DNA of 64,000 nucleotides from Pyrococcus furiosus DSM 3638 (GTDB lineage Archaea > Methanobacteriota_B > Thermococci > Thermococcales > Thermococcaceae), in the NCBI RefSeq assembly GCF_000007305.1, contig NC_003413.1:1662141-1726140 (forward strand), in the 5' to 3' direction. Position numbers and translations under genes: made by a program. Below, piece after piece: positions 49,175 through 59,693 of the stretch (the stretch's first letter is position 1; each line of letters opens with the position of its first letter). A model generated the notes under the pieces. The model was not told the origin of the DNA, did no database searches, and saw nothing but the letters and a program-made list of their open reading frames with translations.

Positions 49175-49625
49175 TTTTCTCTACAACCCTTATCTCCTCT
49201 ATTTTAGTATAGGGATATTGGCCTTTCTCATCTTTTTCTACAGCCTTTACCATGTCCCAAATCGTTAAGAGAGCCACAGAAACCCCTGTTAAAGCTTCCA
49301 TCTCTACTCCAGTCTTGTAAATAGCTCTAACCTCACATGTAACTTCAATGTAGTCTTCGCCAAAGTCAAAGGTTATATCAACCCCAGTTAATGGAATTGG
49401 ATGACAAAGAGGTATTATGTCAAAGGTCTTCTTCACAGCTAATATTCCAGCAATTTGAGCAGCTGCTAGAACGTTTCCCTTCTCAATTTTTCCCTCTCTA
49501 ATGAGCTTTATAGTTTCAGGCTTAAGTTTAATTCGACCCTTTGCTATGGCTCTCCTATACATATCCTTCTTATGTCCAACTTCTACCATCTTAACTCCTT
49601 TTTCATCTACATGAGTTAGCTTCAT
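49155..49625 (-). CDS. moaC: Cyclic pyranopterin monophosphate synthase MoaC
   Basis: The 156-residue enzyme converts the MoaA product to cyclic pyranopterin monophosphate in molybdenum/tungsten cofactor synthesis, fitting the tungsten-dependent metabolism of Pyrococcus. Motifs include [20 protein letters not shown] and [20 protein letters not shown] with the conserved active-site His/Glu/Asp. It is divergent from tiaS. Confidence 0.95.
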   Translation of the reverse strand: MKLTHVDEKGVKMVEVGHKKDMYRRAIAKGRIKLKPETIKLIREGKIEKGNVLAAAQIAGILAVKKTFDIIPLCHPIPLTGVDITFDFGEDYIEVTCEVRAIYKTGVEMEALTGVSVALLTIWDMVKAVEKDEKGQYPYTKIEEIRVVEKIKEERS

Positions 49626-49676
49626 CTTTAACCCCCTGGGATATTATTTTTAAGCATCCCTTAAGAGCCTTTATCG

Positions 49677-50951
49677 ATGCTCATCCACATAGGTATTGAC
49701 GACACCGATTCACCAAATGGAATGTGCACTACATATATTGGGGCTATTCTATATAGGGAAATTTCCAAGATAGCTGAGCCTCTAGACTTTCCAAGATTAA
49801 TTAGGCTAAATCCAAATGTTCCTTACAAGACCAGGGGAAATGGGGCCGTTGCAATGAGTTTTAAAATCGATGAAGAAAAGATAAAGGAAGTAAAGACACT
49901 TGTAATACGGTATGTAAGGGAATTGGCCGATATAGATCACGAGAACACAAATCCAGGGATTGTTTTCTTAATTGGGGAAGTGCCAAAGGAATTAGAAGAG
50001 TTTTCTCTAAGAGCATTAAGAGAGCACGTTACAATCGAAGAAGCAGAACATGTAGCTCGAAAAGTCAACGCAGAAGTTTACAAATTCAAGCTCGGAAGAG
50101 GAATAATTGGGGGATTAGCAGCTATAGGCTATCCTCTAGAAAAGTTCACTTACGAATTACTTGCCTACAGGAAAAGAGAGTACTGGGGAACTCCAAGAAG
50201 AGTTATTAAGGAAAGTGTATTTTATGCAGACAAATGGAGCTATCCGTTCACCTACGATAACGTTGACCCTTACAAGAGAACTGTCCTAATAACTCCTCAT
50301 GGAAAAGACCCAGTTCTTGTGGGGATAAGAGGAATTGATGTAGGAAAGATTCTTCAGGTCTTTGAGATGATTAAAATAGAAGAACCAATTGAATTCTTCC
50401 AAGTTTACAAAACAAATCAAAATACCGACGATCATTTGGTTGTTAAGAAGATAAAAGATGTTAAGCCTTATGATAACGTTGTCATAAGGGGAAAAGTCGC
50501 TGGAAAATACTGGGAAAAAGGAAGACATGTATTTTTTGAACTTGAGGATGAAACAGGGAAGATTAGAGTGGCAGCTTTTGAACCAACTAAAAAGTTTAGA
50601 AACTACGTGAGGAAACTCCTCCCAGGAGATGAGGTTATAATAGCTGGCGGAGTCAAAGAATTCGAAGGAGTATTAACCGTAAACCTGGAAAAATTTTACC
50701 CAGTAAATCTTGTTCCCAAAGTGGAATATGAAAAGCCAAGATGTCCAAAGTGCGGAGGAACGATGAAGAGCAAGGGAGATTATCTAAAGTGTAAAAAGTG
50801 CGGATATAAGATGGAAAAAATATTGACTCCAGTTAAGAGGCCAAGAGACTTAAAGAAGAAGATTTATGAAGTTCCTCCAGATGCTCGGAAACATATTTCT
50901 CGCCCCTTAGTTCTCCCAGGAGGGGAAGATAAGATATTAGAGGCTCTATAA
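49677..50951 (+). CDS. tiaS: tRNA-Ile2 agmatinylcytidine synthetase TiaS
   Basis: The 424-residue enzyme begins [22 protein letters not shown], the ATP site of TiaS, and has an OB-fold (residues about 275-350: [29 protein letters not shown]) and a C-terminal zinc ribbon [24 protein letters not shown]. It modifies C34 of tRNA-Ile to agmatidine for AUA decoding, an essential archaeal function. Confidence 0.93.
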   Translation: MLIHIGIDDTDSPNGMCTTYIGAILYREISKIAEPLDFPRLIRLNPNVPYKTRGNGAVAMSFKIDEEKIKEVKTLVIRYVRELADIDHENTNPGIVFLIGEVPKELEEFSLRALREHVTIEEAEHVARKVNAEVYKFKLGRGIIGGLAAIGYPLEKFTYELLAYRKREYWGTPRRVIKESVFYADKWSYPFTYDNVDPYKRTVLITPHGKDPVLVGIRGIDVGKILQVFEMIKIEEPIEFFQVYKTNQNTDDHLVVKKIKDVKPYDNVVIRGKVAGKYWEKGRHVFFELEDETGKIRVAAFEPTKKFRNYVRKLLPGDEVIIAGGVKEFEGVLTVNLEKFYPVNLVPKVEYEKPRCPKCGGTMKSKGDYLKCKKCGYKMEKILTPVKRPRDLKKKIYEVPPDARKHISRPLVLPGGEDKILEAL

Positions 50952-50960
50952 AAAGAAATG

Positions 50961-50974
50961 TTTTTATTTTTAAC
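50961..50974 (+). promoter_or_regulatory. Promoter of trkH
   Basis: TTTTTATTTTTAAC centred near 50967 predicts initiation at about 50992, two bases before ATG 50994. No ribosome site precedes this ATG, suggesting a leaderless transcript. Confidence 0.5.
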
Positions 50975-50993
50975 ATGCAAAATAGGCAACCGT

Positions 50994-52475
50994 ATGGTCA
51001 AATTAAGGACATTTATAAACATCTCAGAAGATCTCTTCGTAATCAGAAACTTAATTGGAGCAATTTTGCAGGGTATTGGATTAGCTTATTTAGTTCCAGT
51101 TTTGCTTGCCTGGTTTTATCCAGAAGAGATACCCTTGGTAATCTACTTCGCAATTCCTGGGTTTTCCTGTATTATTTTGGGGTGGGTGTTATCTAAACAC
51201 ATGGAAAAGATCGAAGACGTAAATCTAAGACAGGCAATGATGGCGTCGGCATTTATTTGGCTTTTCGCTTCCTTAGTTAGTGTTATTCCCTTTATGGGAA
51301 TAGCAAAGATGAGATTTGTAGATTCATACTTCGAAACAATGAGCGCATGGACAGGGACTGGACTAACAATGATGAGCAACCTAGAGAGCTATCCAAAAAT
51401 TCTCCTCTTTTGGAGAGCTTGGATGCAATGGCTTGGTGGGATAGGAATAGTTTTGGTTGCACTAACAGTTCTCATAAGACCTGGTGTAGCTGCAGCTAGG
51501 CTATATAAGGCTGAGGCCAGGAGCGAGAGAATATTGCCTAACTTTGTAAACACGGCAAAAATTATAGTTCAGATTTATGCAGTCCTAACGCTCCTAGGCA
51601 TTTACTTGTACTATAGCAATGGGATGAGTTTGTTTGATGCAACAATTCACTCAATGACTGGCCTGGGAACTGGTGGTATGAGTAGTCATGACTTGAGCAT
51701 TGGATACTTTAATTCTCTTGCAATAGAAACAGTTACTGTATTCCTCATGATAATGGGTGCCACAAACTTTACTGTCCATTATAGGATGTTCAAAAATCGT
51801 TCTCTCAAAGAATTCTTCAGAGATATTCAAGTTAGGTATATGCTTTACTTTATTACTTTAATAGTGGCTCTAATGACATACTCTCTGGTCTTTTTTGGAC
51901 ATTTAACTCCAATAAGGGCACTAAGAGAATCAATATTTCATGCAGTTTCAGCAATTACATGTACTGGATTTGGAATAAGCAATTTGGCCGAATATCCAGA
52001 GATAGATAAGATACTCCTGGCAATATTAATGGTCATAGGAGGAAGTGCAGGTAGTACTTCTGGTGGTATAAAGTTGATTAGAATAGTTCTCATGTACCAA
52101 AGCCTTAAGTGGACCATAGAACAGGCAATTCTTCCCAAGGGGGCGGTAATAAGAAAGAGAGTCAATGGATATGAGTTCACAGAAGAGGAAATTCAAGAAG
52201 TTTTAGGCTTTACAATGACGTACATAGCATTTCTCCTCCTGGGAACTTTATATATTATGCTAAGGCTAGGAGTTAGATTTGCAGATGCACTATTTGAAGT
52301 AGCCTCCGCAATTGGAAACGTAGGGCTTAGCGTCGGAATAACGTCTCCACTGCTTCCCCTAGACATAAAAATTCTTCTCACAATATTAATGTGGGTGGGA
52401 AGGCTTGAAATATTCTCGACGATAGTCTTTATAGTTGGACTAGCAATGATTTTCTCCAGGAGGTCCAAAGAGTGA
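50994..52475 (+). CDS. trkH: TrkH/KtrB-type potassium transporter
   Basis: The 493-residue membrane protein has four pore-loop repeats (TGTGLTMM, TGLGTGGMSS, TCTGFGISN and VGLSVGITS) with conserved glycines, and roughly ten helices. It imports K+, usually gated by TrkA, which is not adjacent. I chose ATG 50994 over ATG 50958 because the TATA at 50961-50974 lies between them. The ABC ATPase start GTG overlaps its stop. Confidence 0.9.
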   Translation: MVKLRTFINISEDLFVIRNLIGAILQGIGLAYLVPVLLAWFYPEEIPLVIYFAIPGFSCIILGWVLSKHMEKIEDVNLRQAMMASAFIWLFASLVSVIPFMGIAKMRFVDSYFETMSAWTGTGLTMMSNLESYPKILLFWRAWMQWLGGIGIVLVALTVLIRPGVAAARLYKAEARSERILPNFVNTAKIIVQIYAVLTLLGIYLYYSNGMSLFDATIHSMTGLGTGGMSSHDLSIGYFNSLAIETVTVFLMIMGATNFTVHYRMFKNRSLKEFFRDIQVRYMLYFITLIVALMTYSLVFFGHLTPIRALRESIFHAVSAITCTGFGISNLAEYPEIDKILLAILMVIGGSAGSTSGGIKLIRIVLMYQSLKWTIEQAILPKGAVIRKRVNGYEFTEEEIQEVLGFTMTYIAFLLLGTLYIMLRLGVRFADALFEVASAIGNVGLSVGITSPLLPLDIKILLTILMWVGRLEIFSTIVFIVGLAMIFSRRSKE

Positions 52476-53331
52476 AGATAATTGAAGTTAGGGATGTTAG
52501 CTTCAAATATTTTGGAGCTAAACAATACTCCTAAGGGATGTTAATTTAACTGTTAGAAAGGGGGAATTTTTAGGAGTAGTCGGTCCAAGCGGAAGTGGCA
52601 AATCAACTTTCTGCTTAACATTAAATGGTATTATTCCTCACTCCATCAAAGGTGAGTTTTCGGGAGAAGTAATTGTGGATGGATTAAACACCCTTAATTA
52701 TCCAGTTTCAAAACTTTCTCAAATTGTCGGTCTTGTGTTTCAGAATCCAGAGTCACAGCTCTTCAACATGACTGTGCTCGAAGAGGTGGCCTTTGCACTT
52801 GAAAATCTTGGAATAGAAAGAGAAGAGATGTGGAAAAGAATAAGATGGGCCCTAAAGCTAGTAGGGCTTTGGGAAAAGAAGGAACACTCTCCCCTAGCAC
52901 TAAGTGGTGGAGAAAAACAGAGATTAGCAATAGCCAGCGTTCTCGTCATGAAGCCAAAAGTGCTAGTGCTCGATGAGCCAACTTCTCAGCTAGATCCCTT
53001 AGGGAAAGAGGAGATCCTAAGTCTGGTTAAACTATTAAACAAAGAGGAAAAAATTACTGTTGTCTTAGTTGAGCACAACACTGACTTTCTACTTGAACAT
53101 GCAGATAGAATTGTTGTTTTTGACAAGGGGACTATCATCCTAGAGGGAAAACCCGAAGAAGTTTTTGAAAATGTCGATATTTTGATGAGTATAGGTATTA
53201 AAATTCCGACAAGGATAAAGGTTGGGTATGAGCTTAAGAAGAGGGGAGTTGTAGACAAGAGCGTTCTATCATTAAATGAAATTGTCAAAGTGTTAAGATC
53301 TTTGAGAGAGAAAAAATTGCCGCAATCATAA
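52472..53331 (+). pseudogene. ABC transporter ATPase (EcfA/cobalt type) with one-base frameshift
   Basis: GTG 52472 has an ideal AGGAGGT (52458-52464) and reads MKIIEVRDVSFKYFGAKQYS for 20 codons, then hits TAA at 52532-52534. One missing base near 52531 restores LRDVNLTVRKGEFLGVVG and Walker A GPSGSGKST. The rest is intact: Q-loop FQNPESQ, signature LSGGEKQRLAIAS, Walker B VLVLDEPTSQLDP and H-loop VEHN. The corrected length is 286 residues. Truncated translation from GTG 52675 would lack Walker A. No transmembrane partner is adjacent. Confidence 0.85.
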
Positions 53332-53374
53332 AATACATTAGGCAATGTCCCGCCCTTATATTGGTGATCAAAAG

Positions 53375-54308
53375 ATGAACGTATTTTCAAGTACCTTAGA
53401 GCTATTCGAAAAGTACAAACCAACTCCACTAGTGAAGCTAGGAATAGGGAGGGATGTTTTTTGCCAAGCTTGAGTTCTTTAATCCATTCAGTAGAAGCAT
53501 CAAAGACAGGCCAGTCTACAACATGATAATGAAAGCAATTGAAAGCGGAGAAATCGATGGAACAGATACTTTATATGAGGCAACATCTGGGAACGTTGGA
53601 ATTGCTCTTGCGGCATTGTCTGCAGTACTTGGACTTAAATTCAGAGCTTATGTCCCAAAACCCACTCCAAAAATAACTGAAATTCTAATCAAAATGTTTG
53701 GAGCAGAAGTAATCAGGACAAAATTCGAGACTATTGATCCAGAGTTCATAAATTTTGTAAAAGAAGAGGCCAAGAAAGACAAAGCAGTGAATTTAAATCA
53801 GTTTGAGAACGATGCAAATTTCGAAGCCCACTACTATGGAACTGCCAAAGAACTTGATGAACAACTCAAAAGCATAAAAAAGAAGCCTGAAGTAATAATA
53901 GCTGGAGTGGGAACCTCTGGACATATAGCGGCCCTTTCAAAATATTTCAAAGAAAAGTATGGGACTAAGATCATAGGAGTTGTACCTGCAGAGGGAGAAA
54001 AAATTCCAGGGATAAAGAGAATAGAAACGAAACCAAAATGGTTCTTCCAGGTAAAAGTTGACAAAGTCGTTGAGATCACAACAAGGGAAGCTGTTGAGGG
54101 GGCCTTACGAGTAGCTCGAACAGATGGCTTAATAATAGGGCTGAGCTCAGGAGCTGTAGTTAAAGCTTATGAAAAAATAAATCCCAAGGGAACTACAGTA
54201 TTGATCTTTCCCGATGACGGGTTTAAGTATGTCGAGATCTTTCAAGCTTTTCTACAAGAAGCTCAAGATACGACCTCCTCTCAAACTGCTCGACACCAAT
54301 CTCCCTAA
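53375..54308 (+). pseudogene. Cysteine synthase-like PLP enzyme with one-base frameshift
   Basis: ATG 53375 (GGTGAT upstream) encodes MNVFSSTLELFEKYKPTPLVKLGIG, the usual N-terminus of O-acetylserine/O-phosphoserine sulfhydrylase-type enzymes, but meets TGA at 53471-53473 after a run of six T (53457-53462). One T fewer joins FAKLEFFNPFSRSIKDR with the PLP lysine, then SGNVGIALAALS and GVGTSGHIAALS. A shorter start at ATG 53454 would lack the conserved TPLV segment. Corrected length is 310 residues. The last 86 nt overlap the convergent CYTH gene. Confidence 0.82.
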
Positions 54309-54774
54309 GGATTGCCTCTAGCTTTTCCACTGCCTGCGGGATTTCTTCCTCATTTTTTACAAGAGTTTCAATCTCAACAAATTTACCTAACCCTTCAACA
54401 TCGTCTAAAGTTATCGTTACTCCTTTCTCAACATAATACTTTTCCCTGGTTTTTGTTATGGTTAGGATTTCTCTAAATCCTAAGAGCTCAAGCAATTGAG
54501 AATACTTATCGACGTCATCAATCTCAACCTCAATCTCTAACCTTGTCTTTGACCTTTCATCAATTTTTGGACCTTTGTATGTAAGAAAGGCCTCAAAATG
54601 GCCGTTGAATCTTTTTATTCTAATTCTCAAGGCTTCATCTGTCTTGGAAAAATCCCTACAGGGGTGTTGATAATAAATATCCTCATGAATCTCTCTCCTC
54701 ATAAACTCAAATTTCTCCCTAACTCTCTCAAATATCTCATCGTTTGCATATCCTTTAAGTTCTACCTCGTACAT
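54223..54774 (-). CDS. cyaB: CYTH-domain protein (class IV adenylate cyclase/thiamine triphosphatase-like)
   Basis: The 183-residue protein begins MYEVELKGYA, giving the ExExK signature at residues 3-7, and contains LRIRIKRFNGHFEAFLTYKGP and EIETLV, the triphosphate-tunnel residues. It may hydrolyse inorganic or nucleoside triphosphates or make cAMP. ATG 54774 is preferred over the longer frame because GGGGAGGGG precedes it. Its start overlaps the archaemetzincin stop by 20 nt. Confidence 0.85.
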   Translation of the reverse strand: MYEVELKGYANDEIFERVREKFEFMRREIHEDIYYQHPCRDFSKTDEALRIRIKRFNGHFEAFLTYKGPKIDERSKTRLEIEVEIDDVDKYSQLLELLGFREILTITKTREKYYVEKGVTITLDDVEGLGKFVEIETLVKNEEEIPQAVEKLEAILREIGVEQFERRSYLELLVEKLERSRHT

Positions 54775-55324
54775 AGCCCCTCCCCAGCCTCTCTTCAAGT
54801 TTCCTAAGACAGTTCTTACAATACATCCAAGACTTTATATCTGTATCTATAATTGAGTTTGAAAAATGCATTACACACTTGGGATTCGGACAATGTTCCA
54901 AGCCAAACACGTGACCAAGCTCGTGCATAGCCTCTTTCAATGCCCTTTCCTTCAAAAGTTTTCTATCTGGGGGTTCTCCATAGAATTCTGGATAAAGCCT
55001 GTGAAGAGAAATTAAAGCAACTCCAAACCCAGGGTGAGCTATGCCAAAGATAAAATTTAGGCCAGACTCATAAAGATCAACTTCCGTAACTCCCATTACT
55101 GCCAAGGCTTTATAATCCCTTCTTATGATGGAAAGGGCTGGTAAAAAATGCCTAGCTAAATACTGATTTCTATAAAAGTCATAGGCATGAGAAAACGCCG
55201 AGATTGGAAGGCTGCCAATAATCTTAACTCCTATTCCAAACTTCATGTAAAAGCTTTCAATATTTTCAGAAAGAAAAGAAAGAACATCGCTAGGAACTTC
55301 ACCAATTGGGACTACTATTATCAT
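54755..55324 (-). CDS. amzA: Archaemetzincin zinc metalloprotease (paralogue 2)
   Basis: The 189-residue protein has the complete archaemetzincin site HELGHVFGLEHC near residue 130, then C-VMHF and CKNC, with catalytic Glu intact. It differs in sequence from the paralogue at 28296. ATG 55324 (GAGGG upstream) is preferred to GTG 55333. It is packed between the M42 peptidase and CYTH genes with overlaps, suggesting an operon. Confidence 0.88.
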   Translation of the reverse strand: MIIVVPIGEVPSDVLSFLSENIESFYMKFGIGVKIIGSLPISAFSHAYDFYRNQYLARHFLPALSIIRRDYKALAVMGVTEVDLYESGLNFIFGIAHPGFGVALISLHRLYPEFYGEPPDRKLLKERALKEAMHELGHVFGLEHCPNPKCVMHFSNSIIDTDIKSWMYCKNCLRKLEERLGRGYVRGRT

Positions 55325-55329
55325 ATCCC

Positions 55330-56370
55330 TCACGGTGTAAAGTCCATTGGCTTTAGCTCCTCAAGTAACGCCTTAGCAAGTTTTATTGTATTGTCAACAT
55401 CTCTAGCATCAGCTAATTCAACCTGGGAATGCATATATCTGATTGGTATACTGAGAACTGCCGTCGCAACACCTTCTCTGTTTATCTGCATTACATTTGC
55501 ATCAGTTCCAGTAGGCCTTGGACTTGGTTCAACTTGTAATGGGATCTCATATTTCTTTGCAACCTCGTCAGCAAACTGCCTTAGTTTTGGATTAATATTT
55601 GGCCCAACATCCATAACGGGACCCTTACCCAACTCTGGAACTATCTTTCCTTTGTCATTTGGTTGCTTTGCAAAGGTGACATCCATAGCAATTCCAACTT
55701 CTGGGTCTATAGCAAAGCTCGCGACCCTCGCTCCTCTGAGCCCAATCTCCTCCTGCACAGACGCTACAATGTATATATCTGCTTCATGCTCTCCTAATTG
55801 TCTAGCAGCTTCAATCATCGCATATAGGCATATCCTATCATCCAAATAGGGGGTGGCAAACCTGTGCTCGCTAAGCCTTGTGAAGTTTGGTGCAAACTCT
55901 CCAATTGTCCCAATTCTGAATCCCATCTCTTCAGCTTCTTCCCTGCTAGAAGCTCCAACATCCACTATAATGCTATCCCAATCTATCTTACCACCTTGAT
56001 CCTTGGCTTCCCTTCTCAAGTGAGGAGGCAAAACTCCTACAACACCATATCTCTCCCCTTTTTCTGTGAAGAATCTTATCTTCTGAGCTATTAAGGTTTC
56101 AGGCAAAACCCCACCAATTGGGACAACACGTAGATAGCCATCTTTGTCAATATGATTTACCATGAGTCCTATCTTATCCATGTGAGCAGCAACCATTACC
56201 TTGGGAGCAGAGCCCTTAAAGTGGGCAATCACATTCCCAAGCTTATCAATTTTTACTTCATCCGCAACATCTTTAAGAATATCTACCACAAGGTCTCTAA
56301 TTCCCAGGTGTTCATACCCAGAAACTCCTGGAGATTCTATTATTTTTTTCATTAGTTCCCAATCTACCAT
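55330..56370 (-). CDS. M42-family TET aminopeptidase
   Basis: The 346-residue metallopeptidase has the co-catalytic metal motifs [10 protein letters not shown] near residue 67, LDDR near 179, QEEIGLRGA near 212 and AMDVTFAK near 234. Members form 12-subunit tetrahedra that trim peptides. By position it corresponds to the P. furiosus enzyme reported as a lysine aminopeptidase; I recall this from the literature. The ATG is preceded by GGAGGTGAAAGG. Confidence 0.9.
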   Translation of the reverse strand: MVDWELMKKIIESPGVSGYEHLGIRDLVVDILKDVADEVKIDKLGNVIAHFKGSAPKVMVAAHMDKIGLMVNHIDKDGYLRVVPIGGVLPETLIAQKIRFFTEKGERYGVVGVLPPHLRREAKDQGGKIDWDSIIVDVGASSREEAEEMGFRIGTIGEFAPNFTRLSEHRFATPYLDDRICLYAMIEAARQLGEHEADIYIVASVQEEIGLRGARVASFAIDPEVGIAMDVTFAKQPNDKGKIVPELGKGPVMDVGPNINPKLRQFADEVAKKYEIPLQVEPSPRPTGTDANVMQINREGVATAVLSIPIRYMHSQVELADARDVDNTIKLAKALLEELKPMDFTP

Positions 56371-56651
56371 CCTTTCACCTCCATTAAGATCTATTTCTCA
56401 GTGCAAATAAAGATATTTAAATACTTTGCTTGCCTAAAATACTTGACTTTATCAAAAAGAGAAAGAGAGCTAAGATACCAAAAAGCAAAAGGTTTGTCTA
56501 ATTCTCTTCTTTAACTGGACCCTTTCTACAAACAAGAACTTTTCAAAAGAGGAAAATAAAAATGGTACAATGTACAACTTATTAGAACAAAGAGTATACC
56601 AAATGATAAAAGTATTAAACTCCTCTACTATAAAAAGAGGGGGGATGAATA
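56371..56651. other. 281-bp AT-rich intergenic region
   Basis: It holds the minus-strand TATA of the M42 gene (TATTTAAATA about 56412-56421) and, at the right end, GGGGGGATGA preceding the DUF655 ATG. I see no reading frame or structured RNA in the middle. Confidence 0.55.
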
Positions 56652-58093
<1,442 letters not shown>

Positions 58094-58118
58094 TAATTTT
58101 TTCAAAAAGTTTATCTAT

Positions 58119-58126
58119 ATATTATG
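58119..58126. repeat. Left target-site duplication of the IS element (ATATTATG)
   Basis: ATATTATG directly flanks the left end. An identical copy flanks the right end at 58909-58916, as expected for the 8-bp duplication of IS6-family insertion. Confidence 0.9.
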
Positions 58127-58908
58127 GATACTGTCAGGATAACTGGGGCATCACCTCTTGAAGCCACTCAGTCACATCACCAGGCGGACAACCAAACCGA
58201 GAATGAAACCTAACAAAATTATACCAGAACGCAAACAGAAAAACAAACCTGTGAACCCTCCTCCAGTCTCTAGCCCTGAAATTATTCCAGAAACGCTTTG
58301 TTCTTTCTTTTAAAGTCCTGAACCAGCGTTCAATACAGTTCCTCGGCCCGAAGGTTACGTGAACAAAATCCAGTCCAAGGGATTTAAAAGCAGACTTGTA
58401 CCACTTCCCACCATCAACCAGAAAAACAGGCTGTCCTTTGCAGGATTTCAAAACAACCAGAATGAAGTCTCTAGCAATCCACCAGTTTCTGGTTGTTGTA
58501 ATCCAGACTGCGAGAACTTCCCTGCTCTCAACGTCAAGTGCAGCCCAGAGAAATCTCTTCTCCCCGTTGATTTTTACGACAGTCTCATCAACTGCGATAA
58601 AATTCCTCTGTTTTCTTACTGCGAGGAGTGTTGGCTGGTAAACTGCTTCTGCTAGTTTTTGAACTGCCTCCCAGACTGTTGTGTGGCTGATTTTGAGGAT
58701 TTTTCCGACTTGTCTGTAGCTGAGGCCTCGCAGGTATAGTTCTACTGCTCTGATTTTCTTTTCTGGTGGGATTTTGTTGCGGCGAAAAGGTTTTAAGACT
58801 GAAATCAGTGAGTATAGAATGCTCTCAGCCTTCATTTCTCTCCCTTCTTTTTCTGAAAAATTATCAGAAACTTAAACCTAACGCCCTACCGCTTATCCTA
58901 ACAGTATC
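58127..58908 (-). mobile_element. IS6-family insertion sequence (ISPfu-type), 782 bp
   Basis: Both termini start GATACTGT and are 15/16 identical as inverted repeats (GATACTGTCAGGATAA on the left; GATACTGTTAGGATAA from the right). An 8-bp target duplication ATATTATG flanks it. The single transposase gene occupies nearly the whole element on the minus strand, and the size matches known P. furiosus IS6 elements. The element is complete and appears recently inserted, since the duplication is perfect. It lies inside the promoter of the downstream DUF835 gene. Confidence 0.93.
58134..58835 (-). CDS. IS6-family transposase
   Basis: The 233-residue DDE transposase has an N-terminal helix-turn-helix (LRGLSYRQVGKILKISHTTVWE) and the catalytic triad in VDETVV (about residue 83), LVDGGKWY (about 142) and IERWFRTLKERTKRF (Glu near 168-178). 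No frame disruption is visible, so it may be active. A TATA-like GTTTAAG and AAGGGAGAG lie between its start and the right end of the element. Confidence 0.92.
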   Translation of the reverse strand: MKAESILYSLISVLKPFRRNKIPPEKKIRAVELYLRGLSYRQVGKILKISHTTVWEAVQKLAEAVYQPTLLAVRKQRNFIAVDETVVKINGEKRFLWAALDVESREVLAVWITTTRNWWIARDFILVVLKSCKGQPVFLVDGGKWYKSAFKSLGLDFVHVTFGPRNCIERWFRTLKERTKRFWNNFRARDWRRVHRFVFLFAFWYNFVRFHSRFGCPPGDVTEWLQEVMPQLS

Positions 58909-58916
58909 ATATTATG
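58909..58916. repeat. Right target-site duplication of the IS element (ATATTATG)
   Basis: This exact copy of the left duplication supplies the first in-frame ATG (58914) of the neighbouring gene, although the native start is probably 58941. Confidence 0.9.
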
Positions 58917-58940
58917 AGTAAAAACTACCTGGCGAGCAAT

Positions 58941-59693
58941 ATGGCATATATCTCATATTTTAAGTTTCTAACCGAAACACTTTTAGTTATCATTTCAACA
59001 ATTTGGATATATTACATTCTCAAGCACAAACATTATACTCCCCTTAACCAAAGAGAGCACTATCCCCTTCTCATAGGGGCCCTTTTAATATGGATAGGCT
59101 TCATAACAAACCTCGTAAATGAGTTTCTACCTCTCCTAATGGAACTTTCTCAAAATGCCATAATTTTTTCAAAGATAGCGGATGACATATTTGTATTTTC
59201 AGGGATAGCAACTCTCACACATTATTTTTATCAGAGAAGCAAAATAGAAATAAAAGTTCAAATTAAAGATGGGAAAAATTCTCCAAACCTAAAGCCTGGT
59301 GGATATATAGTTAGTGCAAGCAAAAGCTTCAGCATAGATTATTCAAAGGCTGTAGCTATAACAAGAAATCCAGAAATTTACAAAAATATTGGAATACCCT
59401 ACATATGGATATCTAAGGTTGAGGGAGAGAATGCTATCTCCCCAACAAATCTCCCCAAACTTCTCCATACGATGATATCCCTAAGCAAGAAACACCCAGG
59501 AGTTACGTTTATCATAGATTCGGTAGAATACTTAGCCCTAGAAAATGGTTTTGAAAGTACCTTTAAATTCCTAATCTCTGCAAAAGATCACTTGATGCTC
59601 AATAACTCTTCCTTAGTTTTGATCATAGAAGATAAAGCTTTCAAACCTAATGAACTTGCTCTGCTAAAAAAGGAATTTAAGGAAATTAGCTAG
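58941..59693 (+). CDS. DUF835 membrane protein
   Basis: The 250-residue protein has three N-terminal membrane helices (residues about 4-27, 42-60, 65-95) and a cytoplasmic DUF835 domain (residues about 125-245: [23 protein letters not shown]...[18 protein letters not shown]). DUF835 proteins are common in Thermococcales; their function is unknown. In the pre-insertion sequence TTTATCTATATAT would lie about 30 nt before ATG 58941. That TATA is now separated from the gene by the 782-bp IS. An upstream ATG at 58914 lies in the duplicated target. Confidence 0.8.
   Translation: MAYISYFKFLTETLLVIISTIWIYYILKHKHYTPLNQREHYPLLIGALLIWIGFITNLVNEFLPLLMELSQNAIIFSKIADDIFVFSGIATLTHYFYQRSKIEIKVQIKDGKNSPNLKPGGYIVSASKSFSIDYSKAVAITRNPEIYKNIGIPYIWISKVEGENAISPTNLPKLLHTMISLSKKHPGVTFIIDSVEYLALENGFESTFKFLISAKDHLMLNNSSLVLIIEDKAFKPNELALLKKEFKEIS

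Noticed and set aside
54230-54308. A further frameshift at the C-terminus of the cysteine synthase-like gene
   Set aside because: Other frames do not give a more family-like ending, so only an overlap is reported.
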